Positions 22,464 to 34,652 of a stretch of 64,000 bases of DNA are shown here, in pieces. The DNA lies in assembly GCA_006503535.1 (NCBI GenBank), contig QYRS01000002.1, positions 1,736,001 to 1,800,000 on the forward strand. Direction: 5' to 3'. Source of the stretch: Arthrinium phaeospermum (lineage: Eukaryota > Ascomycota > Sordariomycetes > Amphisphaeriales > Apiosporaceae). The notes under the pieces are model-generated. The model was not told the DNA's origin. It saw only the letters and a list, made by a program, of their open reading frames with translations, and made no database searches. The first letter of the stretch is position 1; each line of letters starts with the position of its first letter. Position numbers and translations under genes: made by a program.

Positions 22464-25400
22464 TCACCGCCGCATAGCGGCACCAGGGGAAATGGACAGC
22501 GGGCTCCCACTGGCGGCGCTGGAGTTCATCTCCCGGACGAGGCTATCAAGCTCCTGCTCCGTGAAGTTGATGTCCATATCCATGGGGAATTGAAACTCGT
22601 CATCAGGCGACTCGCGGACGGACACAGCCCCTGCTTGCAAACCGGACGACATCACAGACGGTGCCGGCGCTGCTACTGCGACGTTCGCCGTCGCTACGGA
22701 TAGTGGTCCCTGGAGCGACGCCTTGAACTTGCCCAGCAGGACGGGGTCGTCGGCCGGCGTCTTCTGCATCGACATGATGTCGCGAGCCCGCGCCTGGAGC
22801 TCGGCATCGCTCGGGAAGATCCCCGTCTTCTGCAGTTCGCGGCGGACGTAAGCAGTCAACCCGCTTGCGAGCTGGGGGTTGCCAAAAGTTCGAGTAGGTG
22901 TCTCGTGTCGCATAGGGTCCAGCTGCTCAGCTTGACTGGCCGCGGCAATGTCGTCGGTCGCAAAAGGCGTCGTCAGGTTTGGAGTCTGGAGCATGGCATC
23001 AAACTCGATGGAAGGGAGATGAGCCAAGGGATCGGTCCCCCCTACTGGCAATGGCCACGAAGTCAAATCAATCTGCTCGGTATGGGCATCAGGAGGGAGG
23101 ATCCCAACATCCTGTTTGAACTGCCGCAGCCATTCCATGTTATCCGCGGGTGTCTGGTTCCATTTGTCATCGCTGTTTCCATGTTAGCTTTATCGATCGA
23201 CAACACGAGCGGGGATATGGCTACTTACTCGTCATATTCGATCCACCTTGCCTGGTATTGGAGCTCTTCGTCAGTCGGTACGTGTTGGTTAGGGTTATTC
23301 TCCGACATGGTGGACGCTACGTAGCGGCCGAGCTCTTTAGCCAGCCGCCTATAGCAGTTCGCTTCATTCACGAAGTACATAAACCTGGATTTATGGTCTT
23401 GCTGGGGACTTCGTCGACCCGGTGTCGACGTTGACGTGGCGGGAAAGCCCGACAAAGGCGATAGAGGCTTTGGTGGCTGTGAGGTGCTCGGCAGCGGAGT
23501 ATCAATTGATATAGCGGGATCAATTTCGTTTGCGTGCCTCTCTCTGAAACCACTGAGCCACACATTATCGTCTGCTGCGGTCTGATTCCAGTCATCATCT
23601 TGCTCGTATATGATGGTTCGTGCCTGCCTCTGCAGATCCGCGTCAGTCGGCTCCAGGCCCAACGACCTCTGCGAACGCAGAAACTCGCCTAGTTCTCTGT
23701 CGAGCCTGCTGTAGTTGAGAATGGTGGAGTCAATAGACATTGGATCCTTCGATCGCTGCGCGTTGTCATTGACGTCTTCGCTGCGTGGCAGATGAGCTCG
23801 CCTCCGGAAGTCTGTCAGCCATTGCGTGTCGCGGTGGATCAGGCGAATTGACCAGTTCGCAACGGCCTCGGAGGGGTCGATCGACTTCTCTTCCATGCGG
23901 CTGATGATCTTGCAAGCCTCGGCCTGGAGCTCTTCGTCCATTGCGGTTAAGCCGAGTAGTCGGCGAGCTATCACGAACTGCTGCAACTCTCTTTCCAGGT
24001 CGCAATTTTCGAATATGTCCCTCTTTCCGGTGATCATGACTTTAGAAAGGCACCCTTCTGTCGGCCCCCTCGGCCTGAACATGGCGGCGGTACTGAGTTC
24101 AGGCTTGGCCATGACGAGGTCACGGAACCAAGACTGTGCCGGGCTTTTGCTCTTGGAGAGGGAATCTCCAGCAAATATTATGCGGCAAGCTTCCAGCTGC
24201 ATCTTTTCGTCCGAGGGCGGGGTAGCCTGGTCGTCGGCAAGGTTTTCCATCCAATCTTGGAGTTCGAGCTTGAGAAGACCATACGCATGGGTGGGAGTAG
24301 ATGTCGGGGTCTGGCTTGCTTGATAGGGAAGTGGCGAATTCCTCTCATGGTCGATCATGTCTGTTTGGTATTGTTAGATCAAAGACAACGTATGGGAGGT
24401 TATTGTACGGCTCTCTTACAGGGCGGAATCGAGTTCTCGACCAAGTTCATCACGGGAGCGTCGAAACCCCAGTCACCCTTCCAGTCAGCCATGGTATAAC
24501 CATTCTTGAAGTGCTCCGCCAGATGATCAGTTCGAGCAGTCCAGCTATCCATAACGACGCCACAGAAACCACACCGCGATCTGATTTCGGGTGTTGTGAC
24601 GCGCCAGGCATCCATGGACCATGCTGTGAATGTCACGTCATGGACGAGCTTCAGGTGTTGCCGCAAGTGATCCTTTCGATAGAAAGTCCGTTCCTCCAAC
24701 GATCGCTCTGTGCAGCCGGAGAAGTTGTGCGATTCCACGTGGGCATCGCTCGGGTTCGCCTCGCCACAAAAGACGCAGCTCATTACCCCTGTCCCAGAAT
24801 GGATGACCCTTGGGCCTTCGGGTGAGCAAACCCAGCGTTCGAGTGACAAATGGAGAGATTTCTCATGCCTCTGCCAGTCGTGCTTGGTTCGGAAAGTTTC
24901 CGTGCAGAAAGTACACTGGAAGGTTTTGGGCTTCTCGCCAAGCTTCTCTTGTGACCGTCTTTGGGGAATACGTCTGCGGCGTCTTCGGCCTCGGGCTCGT
25001 ACAAAAGACGGCAACGAACCCATGGAGCCGTGCGACTGGTGGGAAAAGGTCGACGCAAAGGAGCCGCCGCTGGACTGCGACTTGGACAAGCTACTGGCCG
25101 AGGATTGGTTGGCAATGGATCTGCTAGATCCATCATCAGAGTATCCGGACACGTATGGGCTGTTCAAGCTGGAGCTCGAGGACATGTCGGTGCCCGAAGC
25201 AGTGACAGCCCGCGCAATATCCGTCACGGACGCCGGTTCGTTCTCAGGGGGCGAGTTGGCCCAACGCTGCAGCGGGTTCATGTTTTCGAACAGTCCAGGA
25301 GTTCCGGATCGGCGGGGTATGTCCATGGCAGTAGCGTAGCCTCGTCCAACATGAGGTGAAGTAGAGCGTGTGGGTTGGATCTTTCCTCTTCTGCGGGCAT

Positions 25401-26172
25401 TGGCCAACCAGTTGGTGATCTGGGTCTTGTTGAGGCCTGTGATCCTCTGCAGAGTCTCCTTCTCCTCTTCGGTAGGGTAGGGGTGTCGACTATGGGTTGC
25501 TATCCAGTTCTTCAGGATCTTGACAGACTCCCGAGAGAAACGAGCTCCCGGCTTGGTCGGCAGAGTCGGTAGTGGGACGACATCCCCTACGCTGTTCTCC
25601 GCGATAGTCGCCACGGGCTTCAGGGGAGCCACCAAGTCATCTTCGAGAAGAATCGAGGTTCCCGGGCGATCGCCTATGGTGGGCCAGGGGTCTGCTGGGA
25701 ACGTCAGGCCTGCCTCTGGACCACCGTGGTTTCCAACGGGACCAAAGCTGCACTCGCAACGAAGTGCCACACAGACAGTGCAGTAACCCTTATATGAACC
25801 TTCCCTAATGAGCTTGCACTGATAGCCACCCTGGGCGCAATGCATACAGGGGGATTTGGGAGTTTCCCAGACGAACTCAGTGGGTGGGGTAGGTTCTGGC
25901 AGCGGCATAGCGTGCTCTTGAGGGGGGCAGGCAGTGGTCTCCTGGGGCAGATGTGTTGAGTCAAAGTGCTCGAGGGCCCAGAAGGACCAGTCGTCGCCGT
26001 CGACATCCCCAAGAACGAGATCCATGTTGGTCCCTTGGTTTGGGTCAAATGCGCCCTGTGGTGACTGTTCTTGTTGGGGTTGGGGTTGCTGTTCGAGGTT
26101 GAAGCCGGTGTCAGCACCAGCTGCATCCCAGTTAATGAAATCCATCTCTTCGAGCTCGTCAATGGTAGTCAT
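22464..26172 (-). CDS. Homeodomain (KN/TALE-like) + C2H2 regulator with C-terminal repeat array
   Basis: Three exons, 26172-24420, 24360-23229 and 23172-22464, with introns of 59 and 56 bp. The product is 1197 aa. Residues 109-142 form a Cys cluster (CMHC ... CTVC ... CECSF). Residues about 209-268 are a homeodomain of KN type: PYPTEEEKETLQRITGLNK, then QITNWLANARRRGK, with Trp, Asn and Arg of the recognition helix present. A Ser-rich linker and a basic RGRRRRRR patch (NLS) follow. C2H2-type fingers lie at about 408-431, 456-500 and 524-545. After the first junction (SIPP-Y-MIDHERNSPLPYQ) come five related repeats at about 613-673, 706-777, 801-863, 921-992 and 1059-1118. Their consensus is P-x-DEELQ-x-QA-x-x-I followed by W-L-x-x-F. 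It is a nuclear DNA-binding regulator by domain content. Targets are unknown. Confidence 0.85.
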
Positions 26173-28070
26173 CTACAGGGCGTGCTTCTGCCAAGCTTTG
26201 GGGTGAAGGGCGTATGGGCCAGTCTAGGCTGTTTGTCATGAACACGCCTTTCGGCTACACACCGGGCCGGGTCTGGTAGAAGCTGGTGAGTCGAGGTAGT
26301 TAAATATTCTACTTCCCCTGGAGAGTTCTAGTCGAGTGCAGGCCACGTCCTCGAACCTTGGTATACCAGGGAGGGAGACGGAGATGTTGTAACTTGTTTA
26401 CCAAAACGTCTCGGTGGAAGAAGAACTAATAAGAGAAATGATATTTACAGGTTTGAGTCATAGGACAAGCCGCCATGGCAGATAGATTTATCGAGCAGGC
26501 TAGCCCTAGCAAGCAACCAGGCATGTGTGATGCTTGCAGTCTCTAGGAGAGCTATCGTATCATCGGCAGAGGGTCACAGGCGTAACCCTTCCATCATTCA
26601 TACAGCAAAGACGAGGGAGCGCGCCGAAAGGCGATGGAGCGCAGAGCCCCACATCATGTCAACTTTGCGCCCTTGGGTTGACTTGACGAGCAGGACCGGT
26701 GGAAGCTAGGACGGTAGCGGATTGGCTGGATGCTGGTGGGGTGCGGGGGATCAGGACCGACATTATTAATCGCCCAGTGGCAGGCCATTGACGTTACTGG
26801 AGACCGCAGGGAATCCCCCTTCCCAGCGCCGCATTTCACTGGAGCTACCACTATAGCCGGCTACGGTCCGGCGTGTCCATATTCCAGCTCTAAGCACTTA
26901 TGTATCACTGCAACCACCAGCGAGGAAAAGACGCGACGACGCTGCCGCCGACTGCCGGAGTTGTTGTTGGGACCCATGCCGTTTAGTGCTGACATGCATT
27001 TCTTGGCGCCGCCCTTCCTCATTGAACACCTCGCCGCGGACGGGCTGCGAGACTACTACTAGAAAAGCGGTGGAAGTGAGCACCCAATTGAGACTGTTTT
27101 TATAATCTACTATACAGTATTTCAGCAACCTCGTAGGAGAAACAATCACGTGTAGGTAACTCAAATATCAATATCTATCATGGACTGACGATCGTCCTGT
27201 CTGACTCTCTTATGCGATCCTTGCCCTTGTCCAGTCGTTGTCGAGTTGTTGACTAGCGGAACGTCTGTTTGTTGCGGCCCGCCCATCATGACCCAGGGAA
27301 CTGGATTTGGCGTTTGCGATCCCCATTGAAGAAGAGCACGGCCTGGAAAGTGATTTGGGTCAAGCCAGGGCCACCACCGCGATCTCAAAAGTTTATTAAT
27401 CATCCGTTGACGATTGCCCATCTCGGAGATTTCAATATTTGGACACCAAGTTCAACTCAATACGTATGTCACGCGATCAAACAGAGTTGGTGCATGTGCA
27501 TGTTGGGTTGCATTGCGCTGGACCCTGGCCTCTGACCCGGTCGCTATCTGCTCTAATCTCTACCTACTGTACTTGTTGAACATCAATAGTGAGCTGGGCA
27601 CTGCGCCCCTTGGCGCTTGGGTGCAGGGCCCCCCTCGACTCACTGAACTACAGATGCCTCTCCATATCGCCGTCGCAAATTACTCATTGTCTTCCATTTC
27701 GCTGAGATATAGTATTTACGCAATGAGATGAGAGCCCATTTGAATTTGAGTAAGGTAGGTAGAAGTCAACAGACGGAAGTTTGGTAAGTCGCAGCTTCTG
27801 CCACCTTTCTTCGGGTATTGTGCTAAGAAATCCAAAATCAAATGCCCCCCTTCCCATACCCAATGTTCCCCCTTAGCGCCGGGCTTCCCAAACAGACCAA
27901 ATCCATGATTATTATGACTGTAATGACTGTACAGATCCTTTTGAATGGTAAAGTCGAGCAAACATGCAAGTTATCGTCTCACTTCGACGGCAATCATTGC
28001 ATCTCTGCTCATGTGTACTTTGTTGCCGTTGTGTTGTGTCGGCGTCAACCGCGGTCTGCAGCCCGAGTTC
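26173..28070. other. 1.9-kb intergenic region
   Basis: Upstream of the homeobox gene and downstream of the apple-like gene. Short open frames only, no domains or repeats recognised. Confidence 0.4.
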
Positions 28071-29120
28071 CTAGTCATCAAGGCGGAACGCGGAATGAGT
28101 CTCCTGTCCGTTATTCGGAGCGCTCAGCTTGGCTTTGCCCTGAGGCCCTGGCTTGAGGTAACAATTGCCGGGCGCGGTCCCTTTCTCCGCTGTTGGTCGG
28201 TCCGTCCAGCCCGGTACGAACGTGACGCCCGAACAGGTCTTGTTGCCGTTGGCCGTCGAGTTGGCAAAGTTTTCCGATATATGCTTCGTATAGCTGGCGC
28301 ACGCATCGATGCAGTCGTCAAAGTTGCCGACGAAGAGTCCCTGCAGTGGGGCGTTGGGCGTCTCCTTATTGCACGCAATCTGGTAGGATGACTGGTCGAA
28401 GACTGGAAAGCATGGCGCGAATTCAAGTGGTTAGCTTATAGGTCTAGGGGCAGCACTAGGAGAACGCGACAATACTCCACGAAATGGGGACAAGAGTTGA
28501 CGACGGTACTTACATTTAGAGGTATACGTCGTTCCGGACACTTCAGTTGGATTTGATGAACAGCCTCGAGTTAACGCATCATAATTGCCCGCTGCAACGC
28601 TGGGGGAGGTGGAGGATGTCATATTGGCTCGGAGGGCAGCCAGATTCGACTCGGCCGTATTTGCCCGATTGGCTTCCACGCCGGTGCCTGCGGCCAGCCC
28701 AATGACTGCGGCGGACAAAATAGCGATGATGACCGCCAGAACGAAGACCACCACTGAGCAACCCAGGATCGTCCGCTTTTCTCTTCGTCGCCCTCCAAGG
28801 TCAGACGGTAGCGATCCATAGCCTGTAGTGTCGTAGTTCTGTGTTGACGGCGGTCCCATAGGAGACATCGCATACCCGGGGTACTGGTTGTACACGGTCA
28901 AGTCCTCCCTCTTAAAAGCAGGCGGTAATGGCTGCTGATGCTGCACATATCCATGATTCGCTGTTACCTCTGGTGCCGTTGGTGGTGAATGATACTCGGG
29001 GAATGCAGGTGGAACTGTTTCCGGCGCCTCATCGTACTGTTCGAGAGCACGAGGTAGTCAGCATAACCCAAATGCGTGCGGCTCACGTTCAGTATCAAAT
29101 CGTCTTACCCTCGGTGCCAT
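28071..29120 (-). CDS. Type II membrane protein with Cys-rich (apple/PAN-like) ectodomain
   Basis: Three exons: a 12-nt first exon 29120-29109 (M-A-P-R), then 29036-28514 and 28402-28071, with introns of 72 and 111 bp. The product is 288 aa. The N-terminal cytosolic part is rich in Pro, Gln and Tyr (EYHSPPTAPEV, QHQQPLPPAF, YNQYPGYAMSP). A basic RRREKRTI stretch precedes a single membrane helix (VVVFVLAVIIAILSAAVIGLAAG). A coiled ANRANTAESNLAALRANM stem follows. The ectodomain has about eight Cys: GCSSNP, SKFFDQSSYQIAC, NFDDCIDACASY, KTCSGVTF and GNCYLK. The spacing DDCIDACASY...CSGVTFVPG...NCYLK fits PAN/apple-like modules found in many fungal wall-sensor-like proteins. The ligand is unknown. 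The start rests on the tiny first exon. Confidence 0.75.
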
Positions 29121-32100
29121 TGTGTCAGTCTTGGTGCGCCAGATAGGGCGGCAATACCAAGAGGATAGCGTCCCTGCGGTTCGCAATGGGAGAAGCTTGT
29201 CTCTCGAGATCCAGCGCGGCAGACAGTCTATATGACGGGAGGGAAAACACAACAAGTGGAGAGTCCGGGAGGCTGGGTGGAGCTTCGAGGGCTCCTCAGC
29301 GGCAGATGTTAGACTGCTGGTCCTGGCGAAGGGGGTCAGTCAGTCCGTGTCTTGATCAGGACCTGGCCCCGATGCAGCTAATATGGGGGGGCTAAGCCTG
29401 TCGTTGCTGCAACGGACGCTTGTCGACCTGTAAGGACGAGCAGAGAAGTGAGCCAGGATCTGAAACCCGGCGGCCCTGCTACGTGTGTACTTGTAGCTGC
29501 AGCCTTCGTGTGTGCGGCTGACCAGAGTAAATTGCCGACAATCTTAAGATTGGATAAAAGGCAAGGTGTATAGTGGGACTATCAGGGGGGCTTGCAGCAA
29601 CCACCAATTGATATCTCGCGATGTGCATAAAACAGCCAAATATCCAGTCGCCATCAGTCCCCGAAACAACGAGTAGGTCGGCGACCATCAAGTATGTCGG
29701 GAAAAACCAGAGAGCGGCGGCGGCTTTATGAGGCACGATGGTGACTGCTTGCTCTCCAGGCGCCCTCTCGACACTCTGTGAGCAATCGCAGGGGAAATTC
29801 TGCGAGCGATGGATACTTGAGGCACAGCATGATCGAATACCAGTATCCTGCGAGTTGATTGGACCCAACCACCAACAACGTTACATTGCGCTTGCTCGTC
29901 ATAGTATAGTGCTGACGGCCGTCGTATAATGGCCATTAACTGCTGCATGGTATGTACCTTACGTTGCTTTGACTGAGCATTCAAGCACACTCTCATTACA
30001 GGATTCCGTATACCTGGTATAGCATGTCCGATATAATGGTGGGAACCTGCAGGGAATTACACATTTCCAATTCGAAACGATTCATGTTGCCTGCTCGATC
30101 CCATTCTGTCATCTCGTTCTCATTGTTGATGGGGATTTTCGGCCCCGAAATTGTGGGCAGACAGATGCGACCAAGATTACAAATGTGAAGAGGGGAGGGG
30201 CCGCTGTAGAATGAAGATCCACGCATCCATAGCTTTGAAACTATGTACATGATATTTGATCACATCTCTCAGATTCGCCAAGACTAGCATAATCGAATCA
30301 GCAACCAATCAACCTACATGACAAGGAGTGATCTCGACTTGACTTCTATGTGCAACCGATGCTTTTCTTGAGGCCAGGTTCATTCCGTCGAACAAGACGG
30401 CGACCAGTCTTTGGCAGGGACAACCGAAGCGCCTGGGGTGGGTGGATCGGCGAGAAAATAAGCAACACACTAACCTGAACCGCCGCCCCCCATGGTCCAT
30501 CGTGCCACTGCACAAGCCATAACAGCGCACGAAAATTGCATTTTGCCTGAGGATCCAAGAGCTTAGCAGAGGCAGTCAATAGAACGACATGCATCATGTA
30601 CAGCCTTTTGCTATCCGCCAACGCTCTATGCATCAGGATGAGAATCTGCTATATGTAATCAGTATAGGGCTGAGCGAATCCTTGGCTGGGCATTAGGTCT
30701 AGTAGCGGCCATCAGATATGTAGAAGCCTGGGTGCTGGGGGCCAGGGCAGGGGCCGTATTCTAGAATCACATCAACACGCCGACCCGATCCTTCGGAGAC
30801 TTTCAAGCCGCGGGGACAGGTCAGGCTCACGTCGGCGTACTCTTGAGAAGTACATATGGGTGCCAACACTCTGTCCATAAGCGTTATGCACAATTGTTGT
30901 GGCGAGGCGTGGCCAATAAGTTTAATCTGGGGGAAGCAGATAGCAGAAAAGTATACACGTGGATGCCGCAGACACATTTTCACCACGCCGGGACTTTGTA
31001 TGCATCATGAGTTCCGAGTCAATCATGTGCATAGGTACTACTTTCCCTGCATCAAAACGTTACACGTATTCGCAAACGAGACGCCGCAGGACATCTAGAC
31101 CAAAAACCCAGCTGCAATAGCGGCTTGATGTGGTGGTCCAAACATGAGGAGGCACAGCCTGGCAGAGGTTTTCCAACCTCTTTCCTCGATGCGGAGAATC
31201 TGGCTAAACTGTCTGCAAAAGCAAATACGCCCACATGAGTGTCGAGTCTCAACTCATTCCGCTGGGCTGTCTCGGCAGGTGTGGTGTCGGATGTTGATGC
31301 AGGGTGACTCAACCTTATGTGGCGTGGTTTTCGACCGGTTGCTTAGCGGATTCAGTCGGTGAACCCATCACGTCGATACACTACATACCTAGGTAATACT
31401 GCAATTCAAACGATGTGGTGGCTGGCCAGAGTATCATCGTTTGGACAACTGCCCAAAGTCCATTGGATAGCAATATTGATATTTGCACTACTTGGGCATC
31501 CCGCTCATTAGTAGAACAACAATGGGCCATGGATCAATGCACGGGCAACGGGGGGTCATCCGTATTGCTGGGCGTGGATTCTGGGCGTGGCAGCGTGGGG
31601 TGGCGTTGTCCACTCAAAATCAAGCTTGAGGACATGAGGGTGGACAGTGAGCGAGTGAACCGCGGGGTTGGGGACCCCTCTTTTTGCCCTTGACAGATTT
31701 TAGAGGGAGGGGATGATGAGGGGCAGACAGACAATTTGATGGTAGGTTCGATTGGCAGCTCCCGAAACCAGGATCAATCTTGTGTTTAAACCAGTGCTAA
31801 TTGATTGAATCATAATAATTCCTATGTAGAATCACAATATCGATAAGAGCAACACCGGCTTTTCCAAAGGCAGACGTGGGTGACGTGGTCTGCAGAGTCT
31901 TGGTATGTCGGCCAAGGGAATCAGACTCTTACTCTTTCTTTCATCTAGCGATGCTCGGAGTAACTGTTAGAGCCTCCCGCAGATTGGATGACACCAGTGG
32001 TTGTCCGGTTTCAACGGACTCTCCCTTTTTTTCAAACTGCAAACCAGGCACGCACGAGTCAGCCAATGAAGCCGCTCCCAGCAGTCGGCGCCGATTCTCT

Positions 32101-32734
32101 CCTTGGACTCTTACTGGTAGGGCGGTAGAAGGAACACATGGAAATGGAAAGAAAGAAAAAAAGGTCCAGGGCTTGAGTGGGTTGGGTGAAGTTAGAATAG
32201 ACAAAGTACTGTACTACCTGTATTCGTCAATCGGAAGGACTCAATAAAAGTCACCGGTGATCCACCTGCCCTCCGGTCGTCGAGAACGACCACTTGCCCG
32301 TCCCAATTATTCCCCAATCTCGAACCTTTACATAACCACCTCTTCGCTTCTTCTTGATCAACCATCTACTTCCTCGTTGTGCTGGTGAGGACGGAGTGCT
32401 TCCACACGAACCTCCTGTATCAAACCGCAAACGAACAGGCTAATCGTATTCGGGCGTCTGAGAATAGAGTGTTGCGTCACTTCCCTTCAGACTGTTTTTA
32501 GGTATGGTCCAATTCCAGTCCAGGCCCTCAATTTATTGACCGGCATCGGCACCGATCGTCCTCATAGCCGTAATCGTAGCTTGCTGCCAATGCCAATTTG
32601 CACGCAAGCTTTCTTTTGCTAACTTTTTTTTTACTCAATTTAATAGTCTCGATCTCTGTAATAATCCCTTTGTCAATTGATACGTTCCTCCCCAACCAAC
32701 CCAAATTGCCTGCACCGACGCTGCCGCCGCCACA
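29121..32734. other. 3.6-kb gene-poor region
   Basis: Long stretch with no supported gene. Frames of up to 129 codons (29868-29479, -) lack domains and codon bias. The last 0.5 kb is pyrimidine-rich and probably the MTHFR promoter and leader. No mobile element signature seen. Confidence 0.4.
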
Positions 32735-34652
32735 ATGCACGTCCACGAGATGGTCGCCGAGGCCGAGAAGACCGGCCAGCCGTCTTTCTCGTTCGAGTAC
32801 TTTCCACCCAAGACCGCCCAGGGTGTGCAGAACCTCTACGACCGCATGGAGCGAATGTACGACTTCGGCCCCAAATTCATCGACATCACCTGGGGCGCTG
32901 GTGGCACGACGGCCGACTTGACAGGAGAGATCGTCACCCAGGCCCAGACATATTTCGGCCTCGAGACCTGCATGCACCTGACATGCACCGACATGGGCGA
33001 AACCAAGGTGAATGACGCACTGTCAAGGGCATACAAATCCGGCTGCACCAACATTCTGGCATTGCGCGGCGATCCGCCCCGAAACAAAGAGAAGTGGTCC
33101 GCCACCGACGAGAACTTCCGATACGCTAGGGATCTTGTCAGCCATATCCGCCAAAAGTACGGAAGCCACTTCGATATTGGCGTGGCTGGCTATCCCGAGG
33201 GCACAGACGACAACAAGGACGAGGAACAACTGCTCGACCATCTCAAGCAGAAGGTCGACCTGGGTGCCTCCTTCATTGTTACCCAGATGTTCTATGATGT
33301 CGATAACTTTATCCGCTGGGTTGGCAAGGTTCGGGACCGGGGAATCAACATCCCCATTCTTCCCGGTATCATGCCTATTGCAACCTATGCTAGTTTCATG
33401 CGGCGAGCTAAGCACATGCAGTGCGGTATTCCCGATCACTTCATATCTGCACTCGAATCCGTAAAGAACGACGATGCGGCTGTCAGAGAAGTTGGCAAGG
33501 TGCTGGTGGCAGATATGTGCCGTAAGATCATAGCGGCCGGTATCCCCCATCTGCATTTCTACACGATGAACCTTGCTCAAGCCACGAGGCTGGTGCTGGA
33601 AGAGTTGAACTGGATGCCAACGACAACGCGCCCACGGAAGCATGCCCTGCCCTGGAAGCAATCGCTTGGCCTTGGCCGTCGAGCCGAGGATGTGCGGCCA
33701 ATCTTTTGGCGCAACCGCGGAAAGTCGTACGTGGCGAGAACACAGGACTGGGATGAGTTTCCCAACGGCCGTTGGGGTGATTCCCGCTCCCCTGCTTTTG
33801 GTGAGCTGGATGCGTATGGTATTGGACTTACCGGCACCAATGAATCGAATCGCAAGAAGTGGGGAGAACCTAAGTCGGTGAAGGATGTCGCCGACCTGTT
33901 CGTGCGTTACATTGAGCAGGACCTCGACAGCCTTCCTTGGAGTGAAGCACCGCTCACAAGCGAAGCCGAGTCAATCAAGCAAGATCTGATTGATATGAAC
34001 AGGCGTGGACTGCTCACCATCAACTCGCAGCCTGCTGTGAACGGCGCAAAGTCTTCTGACCCCGTCCATGGTTGGGGTCCGTCCAATGGATATGTGTACC
34101 AGAAGGCCTACGTCGAACTGCTAGTGCCGCCAGCGCTCTTTGAGAAGGTCCTTCCCCGCCTGCACAACCACCCAGACATGTCATACTACGCCGTGACCAT
34201 GACGGGCGAGCTCAAGTCCAATGCACCCTCCGAAGGCCCCAACGCCGTAACCTGGGGTGTCTTCCCGGGCAAAGAGATTGTACAACCGACCATTGTAGAG
34301 AGCATCAGTTTCCTTGCTTGGAAGGACGAGGCCTTTAGATTGGGTCTTGACTGGTCACATTGTCATGATGCCGACACCCCAAGTCGTGCCCTGATTGAAG
34401 GCATGATGAACGATTGGTATCTTATCAACATCGGTAAGCTCGTGTATTCCGAATACTTACTCCATCCTGCTAATGTCCTCTACAGTCAACAACGATTTCC
34501 ACTCCCCACGGGCTATCTTTGAGCTCTTCGAAGGCCTATCAGTGGACGGTCTTGAAGAGGTGCCAACTATAGAGGCGACGGCAAATGGAGTTCACCAGCC
34601 CGCCCCCGGTACCGAGACCAATGGTGCCGCAGCGGTTGTGGCTACGGCGTAA
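32735..34652 (+). CDS. MET13: Methylenetetrahydrofolate reductase, Met13-type
   Basis: Two exons, 32735-34433 and 34486-34652, with a 52-bp intron. The product is 621 aa, the usual eukaryotic length. It reduces 5,10-methylene-THF to 5-methyl-THF for methionine synthesis in the cytosol. The N-terminal TIM-barrel FAD domain (about 1-300) shows PSFSFEYFPPKT, FIDITWGAGG, CMHLTCTDM, NILALRGDPPR, FIVTQMFYDVDNF and ILPGIMPIATY. The C-terminal regulatory domain (about 330-595) shows WDEFPNGRWGDSRSPAFGELD, LTINSQPAVNG, VHGWGP-x-NGYVYQKAY, NAVTWGVFPGKEI and FLAWKDEAF. The junction restores the family-typical NDWYLINIVNNDF. A variable Ala/Thr-rich tail ends the protein. It resembles the Met13 rather than the Met12 paralogue type in the N-terminal FEYF and YDRM motifs. 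Confidence 0.93.
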
